DNA from: Candidatus Obscuribacterales bacterium
GTDB taxonomy: Bacteria > Cyanobacteriota > Vampirovibrionia > Obscuribacterales > Obscuribacteraceae
Assembly: GCA_019746975.1 (NCBI GenBank)
Contig: JAIERK010000186.1
Location: 1-47,328, forward strand
Length of the DNA: 47,328 nucleotides
Direction: 5' to 3'
Shown in pieces: positions 34,201-43,343 of the stretch. Below the pieces are notes generated by a model. That model was given only the letters and a program-made list of their open reading frames with translations. It had not been told where the DNA came from and did not search any database. A program made the position numbers and the translations under genes. The stretch's first letter is position 1. Every line of letters starts with the position of its first letter.

Positions 34201-37200
34201 CACCGTTACCGAGGGCGCCAGCTGTGTTGATAGTGCCGAGAGCGAAACCGCCTTCAGCAATAACTTTGACGTCGCCGCCGAAACCGTCGAAGCTGCTGGT
34301 GTCGATGTTGCCGGCGATGATCATTCCGTCAGCTCCACCGGCAGCGCCGTTAGCCACGAGAGTGACCTGACCGCCATTGCCGTTGAGGGTGCTGGCAGTA
34401 GAGATGTTCAATCCGCCGAAGAGGATGTCGCCGCCGGTAGCACTTTCGCCACCGAAGGTGAACACGGTGCCGTTATCGAAGTTGACTTGACCGACCGTAG
34501 GAGGGGTGAAGTCGAAGCCAGCGACTACGAGCAGATCGCCTGCGTCGCCATTCATGTTATTTAGATTGATCGAGGTTGTCGTTCCAGCGAGTACATCGCC
34601 GGAAGCGATAATGGCGAGATCCAATCCAGTGAAGGTGAGGCTCAAGCCAGTTAGATCGACATCGCCGTTGGAGTTGGCAATTGTACCGGCCGCTTGGGGA
34701 GCACCTGCGACGAACTGACCAGGACCAGCCTGTTCACCGTTCTGGACTCTGATCTCACCACCCACGATCAGTGGTGTAGCAGCGTTGAGATTGATCAGAC
34801 CAGCTGCAGCACCGGTGTTGGAAACAGGTCCGATAGTGAAGCCGCCTTGTGCGATAACGAGGATGTCTCCTCCGTCTCCACCGCCAGTAGCATCAGCAGT
34901 GATGGCACCGGTCTTGACGGTACCAGCGGCGGTGTTGCCAGCAGCTGCAACCAGGGTGATGTTACCGGCGTCGAATCCGGCCGTGCCGTTGGTGGTGAGC
35001 GTGACGCCTTGCAGGTCGACGTTGCCACCAGATGCGCTCGCTGAGCCGGTGAATGTGTAGATAACCGGTGAGTTGTTAACCTGACCGCCAGTGGCTGGGG
35101 TGAAATCAAAACCAGCTACGACGAGGAGATCGCCGCCATCTACTCCGGTGCCGGTGAGGTTGATTGTAGTTGCGGAACCACCAATTACGCTGCCGGAGGC
35201 AATGATTGCCAGGCTCTGTCCGTTGTAGACGAGACCTACTCCACTCAGGTCAACGTTGCCGGAGGAGTTGGCGATGGTGCCAGCGCCGTTGGGGCAGTTG
35301 AAGTTGAGAGGGTTGCCGGAGATCGTGCCGTTACCGTTGAGGATAAGCGAGCAGGTGTTGAGGTTGACGGTATCGTTGCCGGTGATGTTGGCACCATTGT
35401 TGACGATGACCGAGAAGTTGACCGCCGGATCGATGTTGGTCGTACCGTTGAAGGTCTGCTCACCGGCAAAGGTGACGTCCTGGTCGGAGTCGATGTTGAC
35501 TACGCCGTTGAGAGCATTGAGCGAGCCGCCAGGTGCAGCGCTTCCGTCGACTGTCAACGCTCCGAGGGTGAAGCTAGTGATGTTGACGTCATTGTTGGCT
35601 GTAATTGCATTTGTATTGTTCAGAACGGACGTTCTGATCGTGACGTCGTTACCAGCAGTGATGTCACCCTGGGTGGTGAATGTGCCCGATGTGATGGTCA
35701 CGTTGTTGCCGCTGATATCACCATTTGCTCCGACCAGACCAAGCGCTGCAACCATAGTCACGTCGCCGGTGGCAGCGATCGACTGGACATTGATCTGACC
35801 GCCGACGCTGAGAGAACCAGCATTGAAGGAGCCATCGAGTGTTATGCCTGAGCTGACGGTCACGAGACTGCTGCCAGACATGTTCAGGTCTGCTCCAGGG
35901 TCACCGACAACGGAAAACGCGAGGACTGTCACTGAACTACCCAGACCGAGCGTGACATCGTCAGTGATCGTGGCGAGGTTGCCGGCATCTATGAGTACTG
36001 CGCCTGGACCGGTCACGTTAGCACCTAGGTTGATGTTGTCACCTGCGGCGAGCGTCGTGTTCGAGCCGGATATGACATTGGCTTGGACCGTGATGTCTGT
36101 GCCAGCGGTAATCGAGAAGTTCGCGCCGACTCCTGCGGAGGCGATTGCAACAATCGTCACGTCGTCAATTTCGTTGATCAACACACCACCGTTGGCAGTG
36201 ACCGAAAGGTTGGTTGTATCGATGGTGACCGCATTGAGAGGTACGCCTACGCTACCGCCCGTCGAAACCAGGGTGATGTCGTCAAAAACGAGCGTACCGC
36301 CTGTCGACGTACCTGTGATGTCAGCGGCGGATGTGATCGAGAGGCTGCTGCCACTGAGTGCACTCGTGATGTTGACTGCACCGGTGTCAGAAGTCAGTGC
36401 GATGTCGCTAGCAGCTACGCTGCCGCCGACCGTCAATGTCCCCGTGGACCTCACATCGAAAGCGTTGGCTGCCGCTGAGGCGCCAGGTCCGATGGTGAGG
36501 GTATTGCCGTCTTGAACGTATACCGAGCCGTTAGGAGCATTAGCCACCAGATTAGATGCATCGAGCACGAAGCGTGAAGCTGCACTAGTTCCGATGTCGC
36601 CGTTGTCGGAGGTGAGTGTCGCCGTGAGGGTGGTCAAGACTGCGCCACTGCTGGTGGTGACGTCTCCATCTGCTCTCAGGTTGGCGCTGGCCGTACCGGA
36701 GGCGTTAGCGCCGAGATCGATGAAGCCACCGAGTGATCTGAGGACAAGGTTGGTGGAGGCGATAGTTCCGTTGGTCGTGATATCGCTTCCGGCGAGGATG
36801 TCGAAAGTGCCACCAGCGCTAGATGCAGTCGGTCCGATATTGACCTGATTGGCATCGAACACGAAGACGTTGCCTGCGGCGGTCAAAGTGAGGCTGCCTG
36901 CGTCGATTGTGAATCTAGACAGGGCGCTGCTTCCGATGTTGCCGGCGGTGGTCAGGTTGATCTGTGGAGCAATCAGGGTTCCGGCCAAGTTGCCATTGGT
37001 GATGCTGCCTACCGAGGTCAAGCTGATGGAGTTCGAACCGATGATCAAGTTGGAGATGTTGAATGCACCACCGGTGTTCAGCACCACATCGGCAGCCGTG
37101 ATGGTGCCGCTGTTGGTGATGTTGCCGCCGGCGAGGACATCGAAGATCAGGGTGGCAGAGCTCGGTCCAGGTCCAATGTCCACCGAGTTGGCATCATGGA

Positions 37201-40200
37201 TGAATACCGACCCTGTCAGACCATTGGCAGTGGCTGTGACGAAGTCGCTATCGATTTCAAACCGTGAGCCAGGAGCGGAGCCGACTGTTGAATTGTCAGA
37301 TCGCAGTGCGATGCTAGGAGCTGAGACGATGCCAGCCAGCGTGTTGGTCAGGGCGCCGGAGGATCGGAGGCTCACGCTCTGACCGCCTGTGACGGCTTGA
37401 GTGAGCGTGATCGTGCTGCCGGTCGAGCGGAGGACGACATCGTTGGCACCAATTGTGCCGCCAGCCGTCTGAGAGATCGCTCCTCCAGCCTGCAGGTCGA
37501 ATGTGTTGGCTGCGGTAGAGGAACCAATAATATTGATGTCGTTGGCATCATTCAGGAATACCGATCCACTGAAAGCATTCGCTGTCAGCGAAGATGTATT
37601 GATGTTGAAGCGGGCAAACTGGTTGTTTCCGATGTTGCCACCGGTCGAAGTCAAAGCTGCGGTCGCGGTTTGCACCAACCCGCCGCCGACTGTGGTGATG
37701 TTGCCGCCAGCTGTGGCGTTGAGAGCGACTAAAGGATTAGCGAGAGCGCCGATTGTGATGGCATCTGCTGAATTGATGAACAAGAAGTTACCGTTGTTGG
37801 TTCCATTCAAAATCACGTCAGAGCCAGGCAGATTGGTCACCAGGTTGATGATCGTCGCATTGAGCGAACCGGTCGATGTCTGGTTAATCGTACCGCCGAT
37901 CTGCAGGTCTACTGAAGAACCGAGACCGCCCGTGATTATCTGAATCTGTCCGGCGCCTGTACCGAGGTTCAGATTAGTGGCGCCCGATGTGGTGATTTTT
38001 ACTGCTCCGCCAATTGTTCCGATACCGGTGTTGTTGCTTCTCAAGACGACATTGCCACCAACTGCGGTGACGCCGCTACCATTAAGAGTGATTGCTCCTG
38101 CATCTCCGGCAGCGCCGGCTCCGTCGACAGCGAAGGTCCCGGCGTTGAGTTGAATGTTACCGTCTTCGGCATCGAGGTCGATGGTGCCGCCGTCACCGTC
38201 GGTGACAACGATACTGATTGGAGCGACTCTAATACCTGTGGAGCCGTGGTTGGTCACCTGTAAGGAGCCACCGTCTCCGCCTAAGGCACCAGCATTGCCG
38301 TTGAAAGAAGTGATGTAGTTGCTTCCTACTCCGAACCCGATGTCGAGGGTGTCGGTTCCGGTCGCCTCTACGAGGAGGCTACCGCCGTTTTCTGTAAGGA
38401 AATCTCTTCCGGAAACATCAACTGCACCAAGACCGACGTTGCTGCCGCCTTGAGCGGTGACGTTAGCGGCCCTGGCGGTGATGTTGCCTGTCAGGATGCT
38501 GCCACCCTGTAGAGTTCCGCCGAGGAATGAGCCGTTGACTACTCCTGACGGTTGCGAGATTGTAGCGCCGCCGATAGGAGCGGAGGTGACGAGAGTTACG
38601 TTGCCGGTCCCTGTGTTGCCCGCGAACATAGCAGTTGTTGTGATGGTACCTGTTTGGATACCTTGACCGCTGTTAGCGCCAGCGACGATGGTGAATTCAC
38701 CGCTATCGATGCCGCCAGTGGTGATTGACTGAGAGCTTGTCGGAAGAAGAACACGTCCACCAGCCGCTCCATTTGTGAATGCGGCAAAGGTGACGTCACC
38801 AGCGGAACCAGAAAGAGCTTCCGTCGTGAGTGTCCCGAGTCCACCGCCTCCGGTCAGATCGATACTGCCGCCGCTGCCGGACGCACCATTGATTATGATG
38901 TCATTCGGTATACCTAAATCGGTGAAGTCAGCTCCTGCCACGAAGGTGACTGCACCTCCGTCTGCCAATGCATCGGATGCATCGATATCGAAACTCGCGG
39001 TGCTGGTGATGTTTTGACCTGCGAGGACCAGAATTCCGTTGTTGGCTGTGAGCGAGCCTCCGATATTGATGTTGCCTGCAGCAATCATATTGATTGGATC
39101 GGCGACCAGGTCACCGGTGGTGGTGATGTCACCACTGAACGATTTGAGAAAGATGTCAGCACCGGCGCCAGTCAGAATGATCTGTCCGACTGATATGTCG
39201 TTAGCGGAGGTCAAGACAAAATCGCCTGTGGTACCGGACGAGTTGCCGGTGATCGTGATGTTGTCACCGAAGATGTTGGCATCGCCGGTCGTGACGTTGA
39301 CGCCACCCAAAATAACGTTGTCTCCGGCCACGAAGACCTCTCCACTTGTTGTCGTGATCACGCCGGTTGTTATATTTAGCGGTGAGAAGCCACCAATGAA
39401 CACCTGGCCTGCGCCGCCGTTGATGTTGCCCATATTGACACTGCCCGAAGAGGACACAATGAGTGATTTGTCTCCTAGCGTGAGGGCATTGCCGCCGAAT
39501 TGCAGTCCGCCGGACGAGAATTCGAGGTTGAATCTGCTCGATACATCCAGAGGCGCGCCAACTGTGATCGTTCCGGCGATACTGGAATTACCGCCAATCG
39601 CCAACGTTTGTGCGACGAACTGATTGAACTCAGCCGTGCTGATGTTGAGTGTGCCAGCGCCTCCAGCTACACCTATGGAGGTCCCCACAGTTTCCGGCTG
39701 GATAGTCAAAGTACCTGGCGCGATGACCTGCGAAGCAACTACGTTATAGGTGTCGGTGCGAACGGTGCCAAAGTTCAGCGTCACCGTTGCAGTATCGACG
39801 TCGATGTTCAGGGAGTTTGCGAAGATGCCGTCAACGACGACGTTGTGATCGTTGGTGTCGGCGTCGATGGTGACGATACCACCGTCTGCATCGATTGTAC
39901 CGAAAACAGTAACGTCTCCAGCGTCTCCACTAAGTGTTCCGATTGCAACGGTTCCAGAATTCACTCCGCCGAAGGAGACAAGTGATCCTATCTGCAACAC
40001 TTCTCCGACATTGTCGCCTGAATCAAGCGAGATGTTGCCTGCGGTGAATGAAAAGTCGAATGGTGAAGTGACTATGCCGATTGTGCCGGCTAAAAGGTCT
40101 CCAGCACCATTGTTATTGGAGTCAGCTTCGACGAGCACGTTCCCCGAGTTGCCAGGTCCAAATGTGATTATCTGACCGCCCCCCATGGCGCTGGCGGTGA

Positions 40201-42559
40201 TCGTCACATCTCCGGCAGCGCTGATGGAGACGTCGCCACCGGCGGTCCCAAGCACTTGTCCGATGTCCAACACGACATTACCGTTGTTGGAAGTAACGTT
40301 GAAGTCACCACCGGCTGTACTGATGCTGGATGGCGACAACAAGGTGACGCCGGTATTGCCGGTGAAATTGAAATCAGAAGCTCCTACGAATGCGTTGATC
40401 GCGAAGAAGTTGGCATTCAATGTGCCGGTAGTCGTCAGGTTAACGGTACCGGAGTTAGTGAAAAGTCCACCATTAGCAGAGTTAATTGTGATTCCGCCAG
40501 TACCAGCCGCAATCGTGAGGTTGGCTCCGGATGCGATGAATTCGTTGCCCGCACCGATTATGATGCCAGGACTTACGTTGGTGCCGCCGAAGGTTAGTGT
40601 GCCTGCGGTGATTTGACCGAGATCATTGAATGTAACTCCAGCTCCTGCGCTCGGCTGTCTGGTGGAGACAATGATGTTTCCGCCGACTGAGTTGTTGCCG
40701 CCGTTGGCTGTTATCGTGCCCAGCTGAATGGTTGTGCCTGCGGCACTGGAGCCAGCCGATATATTTATGTTACCGTTGGTTCCGGTGCCAAATCCATAGG
40801 ATTCTACGACTGAGTTCGTTGGCAACAAGATGCTGCCTGTTCCTGCGCCGACGGCTCTCGCGAGCATAGTGACGTTGGCACCATTTTCATTTGTGAAGAC
40901 GTCCGCCGCCGAACTGATGAGTACTGAGTTGGCGTTGAGCAAGTCTATGTTGCCGCCTAAAGAGCCGCCATTGTCGATAGTGACTGTTTGCCCGGCGGTG
41001 ATCGGTCCAGGTGCGCCCGTCGGGATTGTGGGACTGTTGAGCGCGCTTGCAGTAGTTACATCGAACCCTGCAATCAGGAAGATATTGGAGCCACCGCCGG
41101 TGCCGTTTTCTGCGTCGATAACGATGTCACTTCCCGCTGCCGCTACGATGCTCGTTTCGGCAATGATTGCGATAGCCTCGTTGGCGCTGATCGTTCCGCC
41201 GAGTGTGATGGTACCCAGGTTGAAGAAGGTCGGGTCACCCTTCAAGCAGATGTCTCCGAGGTAGAGGTTATCCGTGTTGGCCGTGACGTGTGCTGAGTGG
41301 CCGGCTCCGTTCACTTTACCCGTGAGTTGATTTACGTCAACGTCAATCGTGCCACGTCCGGTGTTGAGGTTGAATTCATTACTGAGGAAGTCGCCACCTA
41401 CGAGGGCCGTGTTGAATGTACCGTTGTAGTTCGACGGGCGAACATTGATTGCTTGTCCAGCGCTCATCGTCCCGCCGTTATTGTCTACGCTCAAGGCCAT
41501 CGGTGAATCCAATGTCAAATCTTTAGCTGCGCTGACGGTACCGCTATTGGTGACATTGCTTGCGGTGATGGTGAGGTTGCCGGAGCTCTCAACAGTACCG
41601 AGGTTAGAGAAGTTGTTGCTTGTCAGGCTGAGATCAATGCTGTCGGTCTTATTGCCGAATTGACTGCCTGCGTTTGATGAAATTAGAGCGCCCGACGCGT
41701 TGGTTATATTGTCAGCCGTGATATCTGCACCTTTGTGCGAGTTACCGGAGTTGACTGCATAAACCGATCCGAAGTTGGTCAGATCGCCATCTAATTTGAA
41801 GGAAGAGTTTCTATCCAGGTCACCAACTGCGGTGACACCCTGGGCGACAGTCAAGCTGTCAGCCTTCATTGTGTTCTTAGTCGCTGCAATGCTGTTAAGG
41901 TCGACTTGACCACCAGTCGCTTTACCACTGCTGTCTACAACGATCGATTGGTCGCCACCCAGCGATTGTTTTAGTGCGATATACTCAGCGGCTGTGACTT
42001 TGTCTCCAGCGGATACAGTTTTTGTTTCACCACCCACGGTGATTGTGGCGGAGGTTGCATGTCCGAAGAGCTTGTCGCCTAATGTGATGTTGCGCTCGCT
42101 TGAAGTCATATCAAGGTTGGCGCCATTGTCGAGCTTAACGAGACTGCCGTTATTGTTCTGCGTAACTTGAGCTGAGAGTCTGTCGGTGCGCTTCTCTAAT
42201 CGTTGTTGAGCTCTTGCTGCGTCATTGCCGTTGTTGCGCGGTTCCTGGAAATTGAGAATAGGATTCGGGACGAACCCTGGTGTCATGCTAGGAATCGGAA
42301 TACGAGCCGCTCTGTTCTCCTGGCGAAGGTCGCGCCTCATCTGGCGAACTTCTTTCCGAGACAAATCGGGATGCGCTTGCATGAGCGATGTAAGTTTGTG
42401 CCCATCTTGCGATGGAGCGGCATGTGCCTCGTTCGGTGATACAAACAGCGAGCCTGCAGTCAGCACAGCCATCATTCTGCCCAGGCGGCCGACCTGAGTG
42501 ATGATGTCCTGCGAAGCTGAGGACTTTTTGGAGGAGTTTTGAATATCGTTATTATTCAT
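31286..42559 (-). CDS. Giant exported repeat protein (beta-helix/haemagglutinin-like) with FecR-like C-terminus
   Basis: 3757-aa protein, one uninterrupted frame of 11.3 kb. The N-terminus has an extended signal sequence: about 25 polar residues, then GRLGRMMAVLTAGSLFVSP and a cleavage site after AHA (about residue 47). A basic helical region follows (to about 140), then a segment typical of these proteins (GGETKTVSAGDKVTAAEYIA; LTNFGSVYAVNSGN). Residues about 300-3400 are Asn/Thr/Gly/Ala/Ser-rich with many [I/V]-x-[I/V] and GNITT/GDVT turns, as in right-handed beta-helix adhesins. A FecR-like beta domain lies at about 3566-3663 (KVSVKNGQVLFVPFQDTVVE; VSVTAKGSKMTLAPGSHLTV), then a short basic tail. 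Few cysteines. No NPNG-type TPS domain, autotransporter barrel or LPxTG was seen, so the export route is unknown. GGAG lies 12 nt before the ATG. Confidence 0.88.
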   Translation of the reverse strand: MNNNDIQNSSKKSSASQDIITQVGRLGRMMAVLTAGSLFVSPNEAHAAPSQDGHKLTSLMQAHPDLSRKEVRQMRRDLRQENRAARIPIPSMTPGFVPNPILNFQEPRNNGNDAARAQQRLEKRTDRLSAQVTQNNNGSLVKLDNGANLDMTSSERNITLGDKLFGHATSATITVGGETKTVSAGDKVTAAEYIALKQSLGGDQSIVVDSSGKATGGQVDLNSIAATKNTMKADSLTVAQGVTAVGDLDRNSSFKLDGDLTNFGSVYAVNSGNSHKGADITADNITNASGALISSNAGSQFGNKTDSIDLSLTSNNFSNLGTVESSGNLTITASNVTNSGTVSAAKDLTLDSPMALSVDNNGGTMSAGQAINVRPSNYNGTFNTALVGGDFLSNEFNLNTGRGTIDVDVNQLTGKVNGAGHSAHVTANTDNLYLGDICLKGDPTFFNLGTITLGGTISANEAIAIIAETSIVAAAGSDIVIDAENGTGGGSNIFLIAGFDVTTASALNSPTIPTGAPGPITAGQTVTIDNGGSLGGNIDLLNANSVLISSAADVFTNENGANVTMLARAVGAGTGSILLPTNSVVESYGFGTGTNGNINISAGSSAAGTTIQLGTITANGGNNSVGGNIIVSTRQPSAGAGVTFNDLGQITAGTLTFGGTNVSPGIIIGAGNEFIASGANLTIAAGTGGITINSANGGLFTNSGTVNLTTTGTLNANFFAINAFVGASDFNFTGNTGVTLLSPSSISTAGGDFNVTSNNGNVVLDIGQVLGTAGGDVSISAAGDVTITASAMGGGQIITFGPGNSGNVLVEADSNNNGAGDLLAGTIGIVTSPFDFSFTAGNISLDSGDNVGEVLQIGSLVSFGGVNSGTVAIGTLSGDAGDVTVFGTIDADGGIVTIDADTNDHNVVVDGIFANSLNIDVDTATVTLNFGTVRTDTYNVVASQVIAPGTLTIQPETVGTSIGVAGGAGTLNISTAEFNQFVAQTLAIGGNSSIAGTITVGAPLDVSSRFNLEFSSGGLQFGGNALTLGDKSLIVSSSGSVNMGNINGGAGQVFIGGFSPLNITTGVITTTSGEVFVAGDNVILGGVNVTTGDANIFGDNITITGNSSGTTGDFVLTSANDISVGQIILTGAGADIFLKSFSGDITTTGDLVADPINMIAAGNINIGGSLTANNGILVLAGQNITSTASFDIDASDALADGGAVTFVAGADFTDLGIPNDIIINGASGSGGSIDLTGGGGLGTLTTEALSGSAGDVTFAAFTNGAAGGRVLLPTSSQSITTGGIDSGEFTIVAGANSGQGIQTGTITTTAMFAGNTGTGNVTLVTSAPIGGATISQPSGVVNGSFLGGTLQGGSILTGNITARAANVTAQGGSNVGLGAVDVSGRDFLTENGGSLLVEATGTDTLDIGFGVGSNYITSFNGNAGALGGDGGSLQVTNHGSTGIRVAPISIVVTDGDGGTIDLDAEDGNIQLNAGTFAVDGAGAAGDAGAITLNGSGVTAVGGNVVLRSNNTGIGTIGGAVKITTSGATNLNLGTGAGQIQIITGGLGSSVDLQIGGTINQTSTGSLNATIINLVTNLPGSDVILNGTNNGNFLFINSADAITIGALANPLVALNATAGGNITTVGGGLVQTATAALTSTGGNIGNNQFARFNINTSSLTANAFSGSVFLNDANDINIIGSSTAANTFDLQAGGAISQTAGGTIGANDVVLRSTGSTITLTQAVTGGQSVSLRSSGALTNTLAGIVSAPSIALRSDNSTVGSAPGSRFEIDSDFVTATANGLTGSVFIHDANSVDIGPGPSSATLIFDVLAGGNITNSGTITAADVVLNTGGAFNISNLIIGSNSISLTSVGSITNGNLAGTLIAPQINLTTAGNIGSSALSRFTIDAGSLTLTAAGNVFVFDANQVNIGPTASSAGGTFDILAGSDITTNGTIASTNLVLRSLGGFIDLGANASGTASANLRADGDVTTSSGAVLTTLTATLTSDNGDIGTSAASRFVLDASNLVANAPNGSVYVQDGNTLTIGPGASAAANAFDVRSTGTLTVGGSVAASDIALTSDTGAVNITSALSGSSLSITSAADITGTSTGGTLVFDDITLVSTGGSVGVPLNAVTIDTTNLSVTANGGVLINEIDDVTIVAIASAGVGANFSITAGTDITVQANVISGSNTTLAAGDNINLGANVTGPGAVLIDAGNLATITDDVTLGLGSSVTVLAFSVVGDPGADLNMSGSSLVTVSSGITLDGSFNAGSLSVGGQINVQSIAATGDVTMVAALGLVGANGDISGNNVTITSGTFTTQGDITAGNDVTIRTSVLNNTNAITANNDVNITSFTLGALTVDGSAAPGGSLNALNGVVNIDSDQDVTFAGEQTFNGTTNIDPAVNFSVIVNNGANITGNDTVNLNTCSLILNGNGTISGNPLNFNCPNGAGTIANSSGNVDLSGVGLVYNGQSLAIIASGSVIGGSATTINLTGTGVDGGDLLVVAGFDFTPATGGQVNNSPVIYTFTGSASASGGNVDLQGVTLTTNGTAGFDAGNITLVAAAGNTAAGTVKTGAITADATGGGDGGDILVIAQGGFTIGPVSNTGAAAGLINLNAATPLIVGGEIRVQNGEQAGPGQFVAGAPQAAGTIANSNGDVDLTGLSLTFTGLDLAIIASGDVLAGTTTSINLNNMNGDAGDLLVVAGFDFTPPTVGQVNFDNGTVFTFGGESATGGDILFGGLNISTASTLNGNGGQVTLVANGAAGGADGMIIAGNIDTSSFDGFGGDVKVIAEGGFALGTINTAGALGNGAQNLAAAAPVILGGPVTVQNGIQGGAGDFTFIAPTGNGTIANSLGSVNLTTNLTFVGLNLAIIAANDINAGTANLIDLSNPGGTAGTLTLIAGYDFAPATAGQVTDNSTLFTIGAPNALGGNINFGGLNIVATGTNGGDVLAIANGGTGSTGSITIGNVDASGTTNGGSVFMIGEGGITVGDVTTAGASGGGGIAFQVAQPTITGGAVTVQNGNLGGTGVFVPGAAGTGAVSTGTLDSGNDVLIRANAAGGTTVANSINAVNGVIISNTAGDVTVNAAVASTNGAIDIDSSGAVTVGSTLNAGSDVLVTGDGAVGITGTVTSDTGDIDIDSTTGAVTTGALLSAASDVFVTGNGAVAVNGGAVATAGVVDIDSTTSTITAAALTAGTDVLVTANGAVSLTALATATAGDVDIESTTAGITTAALTAGSDVFLTGAGIGTFNGAVIATAGLIDIDTSSVTANALTAGTNILIDGLGGAATFNGAVNAGNDILVDGISGFTNATAATFTAGNDITVDVDAGNLTVNGAMVSGGDLSLNINDGVGTAQALAINANLTANTGIFIGNLGMDKNLDTSVIAANVVVTTTAKTAGQGDVTIQIGAPDTRVVRSYGSRFDIVEIGGTVSLFGRKAKGLKPVNTLTAQGANLTITVNRDLRNDSLFFNGGVQVTADPPVAAGTPTYVNGQLVGGESNNSGTQFMTDALALNMPVSLTNAIGTGNLSTNNLSAMTGLTNGLATLNAVNSQAVSSVQTRNAMLYGAVNSFGDDNSYMVSSQAPSVLTEASICSDSELGIAPGASINRTAHGEKVSVKNGQVLFVPFQDTVVETQHGTVNIDANSTVLVSVHGDKLAVYNLDDNHKGAVSVTAKGSKMTLAPGSHLTVATDNGDFGQINSIESISHRNVGSHDLQGARVHTSEFSVASAIMSVKPLQAVMTSNHPQAKKTASKLIKTTAVLMHLNGSEYHHYFKTAMTAMAK
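32850..33400 (-). repeat. 41-42-aa repeats inside the giant protein
   Basis: Units contain DIDSTT followed by ALTAGTDVLVTANGAV or a close variant (SAASDVFVTGNGAV, TAGSDVFLTGAG). About four to five copies with a period near 125 nt. They precede the C-terminal FecR-like region. Confidence 0.7.
33495..35281 (-). repeat. Three ~198-aa repeats inside the giant protein
   Basis: The marker GTIANS followed by a DL/NL strand recurs at 35281, 34687 and 34090 (minus-strand reading), a period of 594 and 597 nt. Each unit then has LAIIASGDVxAG or a variant, an L-x-V-V-A-G-F-D-F-x-P block and ends with a VQNG block. Units have diverged, so recent amplification is unlikely. Confidence 0.8.
36160..37690 (-). 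repeat. About five 112-118-aa repeats inside the giant protein
   Basis: Units begin with SVFxxDANxVxIGPxxSS-like strands (SVFLNDANDINI, SVFIHDANSVDIGP, NVFVFDANQVNIGP, SVYVQDGNTLTIGP, and a diverged GVLINEIDDVTIV). These are followed by FDILAGGxIT and an S-RF-x-ID block. Boundaries are approximate. Confidence 0.75.
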
Positions 42560-42795
42560 TTAAAAAAAATTCTCCATCGTATGAAAACAAAAGCGCATGC
42601 TTAAGCAGCCTAGAAGAACGATTCTCCCAAGCTAGAATGCAGTGATGTGGTGAAGAGTGTCCGGCGAAGGACGCTCGTTGTCAGGGCACTAGTGAGCGTC
42701 GACCAGGAATGACACTCCGAAGTGCAAAAACTTTAGCATGTCCCGAAGCTTGCTTTCAGCTCCCACCTCGAATATTTATTAATGACATCCTGTTA
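42560..42795. other. 5' region of the giant gene
   Basis: Probable leader and promoter area for the giant minus-strand gene. A 7-bp inverted repeat GACGCTC (42670-42676) / GAGCGTC (42694-42700) lies within it. No -35/-10 pair could be assigned with confidence. Confidence 0.35.
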
Positions 42796-42829
42796 ATATT
42801 CCCGTACCTCTATAGAGGTACGGGAATAT
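42796..42829. repeat. 34-bp perfect palindrome
   Basis: Sequence from atattcccgtacctcta to its exact reverse complement, centred at 42812/42813, with no loop and no mismatch. Position is 237 bp upstream of the giant gene and about 515 bp upstream of the methanethiol oxidase gene, between divergent genes. It lacks a clean T-run on either side, so an operator or cruciform is more likely than a terminator. Confidence 0.9.
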
Positions 42830-42883
42830 CGGTTTTCGCCGTGGATTGCAATCGGATTCAACCGAACCGAACCGGATTGACCT

Positions 42884-42927
42884 GGATTGGATTGGATTGG
42901 ATTGGATTGGATTGGATTGGATTGGAT
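42884..42927. repeat. Pentanucleotide microsatellite (GGATT)n
   Basis: GGATT repeated perfectly 8.8 times over 44 nt, preceded by an imperfect accga/accgg stretch that looks like a diverged relative. Seven bases separate it from a tetranucleotide array. Confidence 0.95.
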
Positions 42928-42934
42928 ACATGGA

Positions 42935-42992
<58 letters not shown>

Positions 42993-43343
42993 GTTGCTTA
43001 CGGAGCCTCGGAGATGCACAACTCATCGAGTGTTAATCGATGTGTATACATAGTGTTGAGTGAAATTGCCGAGAAAGCTGTTTGCATTGACAATGCGGCT
43101 CACTTTACTGAGCGACAGCCATTCGCCAATATTTGATTGATATACACTACATTTGGTACCGTCCGCGGTATCTTTCAAATCTCTTGCGTTAGTCAACAGC
43201 AAACTTGATTAGAAACCTCATCATATGCGCTCGTATAGTTGCGTTGGCCTCGCGATCTTCAAATGATCAAATTGATCACGTCAATTCACGTGCAAGGAAG
43301 TGTATGATCGCAACCAAAGTCTCCGCCGTCGAGGATCGTGATA

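Noticed and set aside
31512..42497. Many proline/valine-rich plus-strand frames over the giant gene
   Set aside because: They are shadows of the repetitive minus-strand gene; composition follows its codon bias and there are no consistent ribosome sites.
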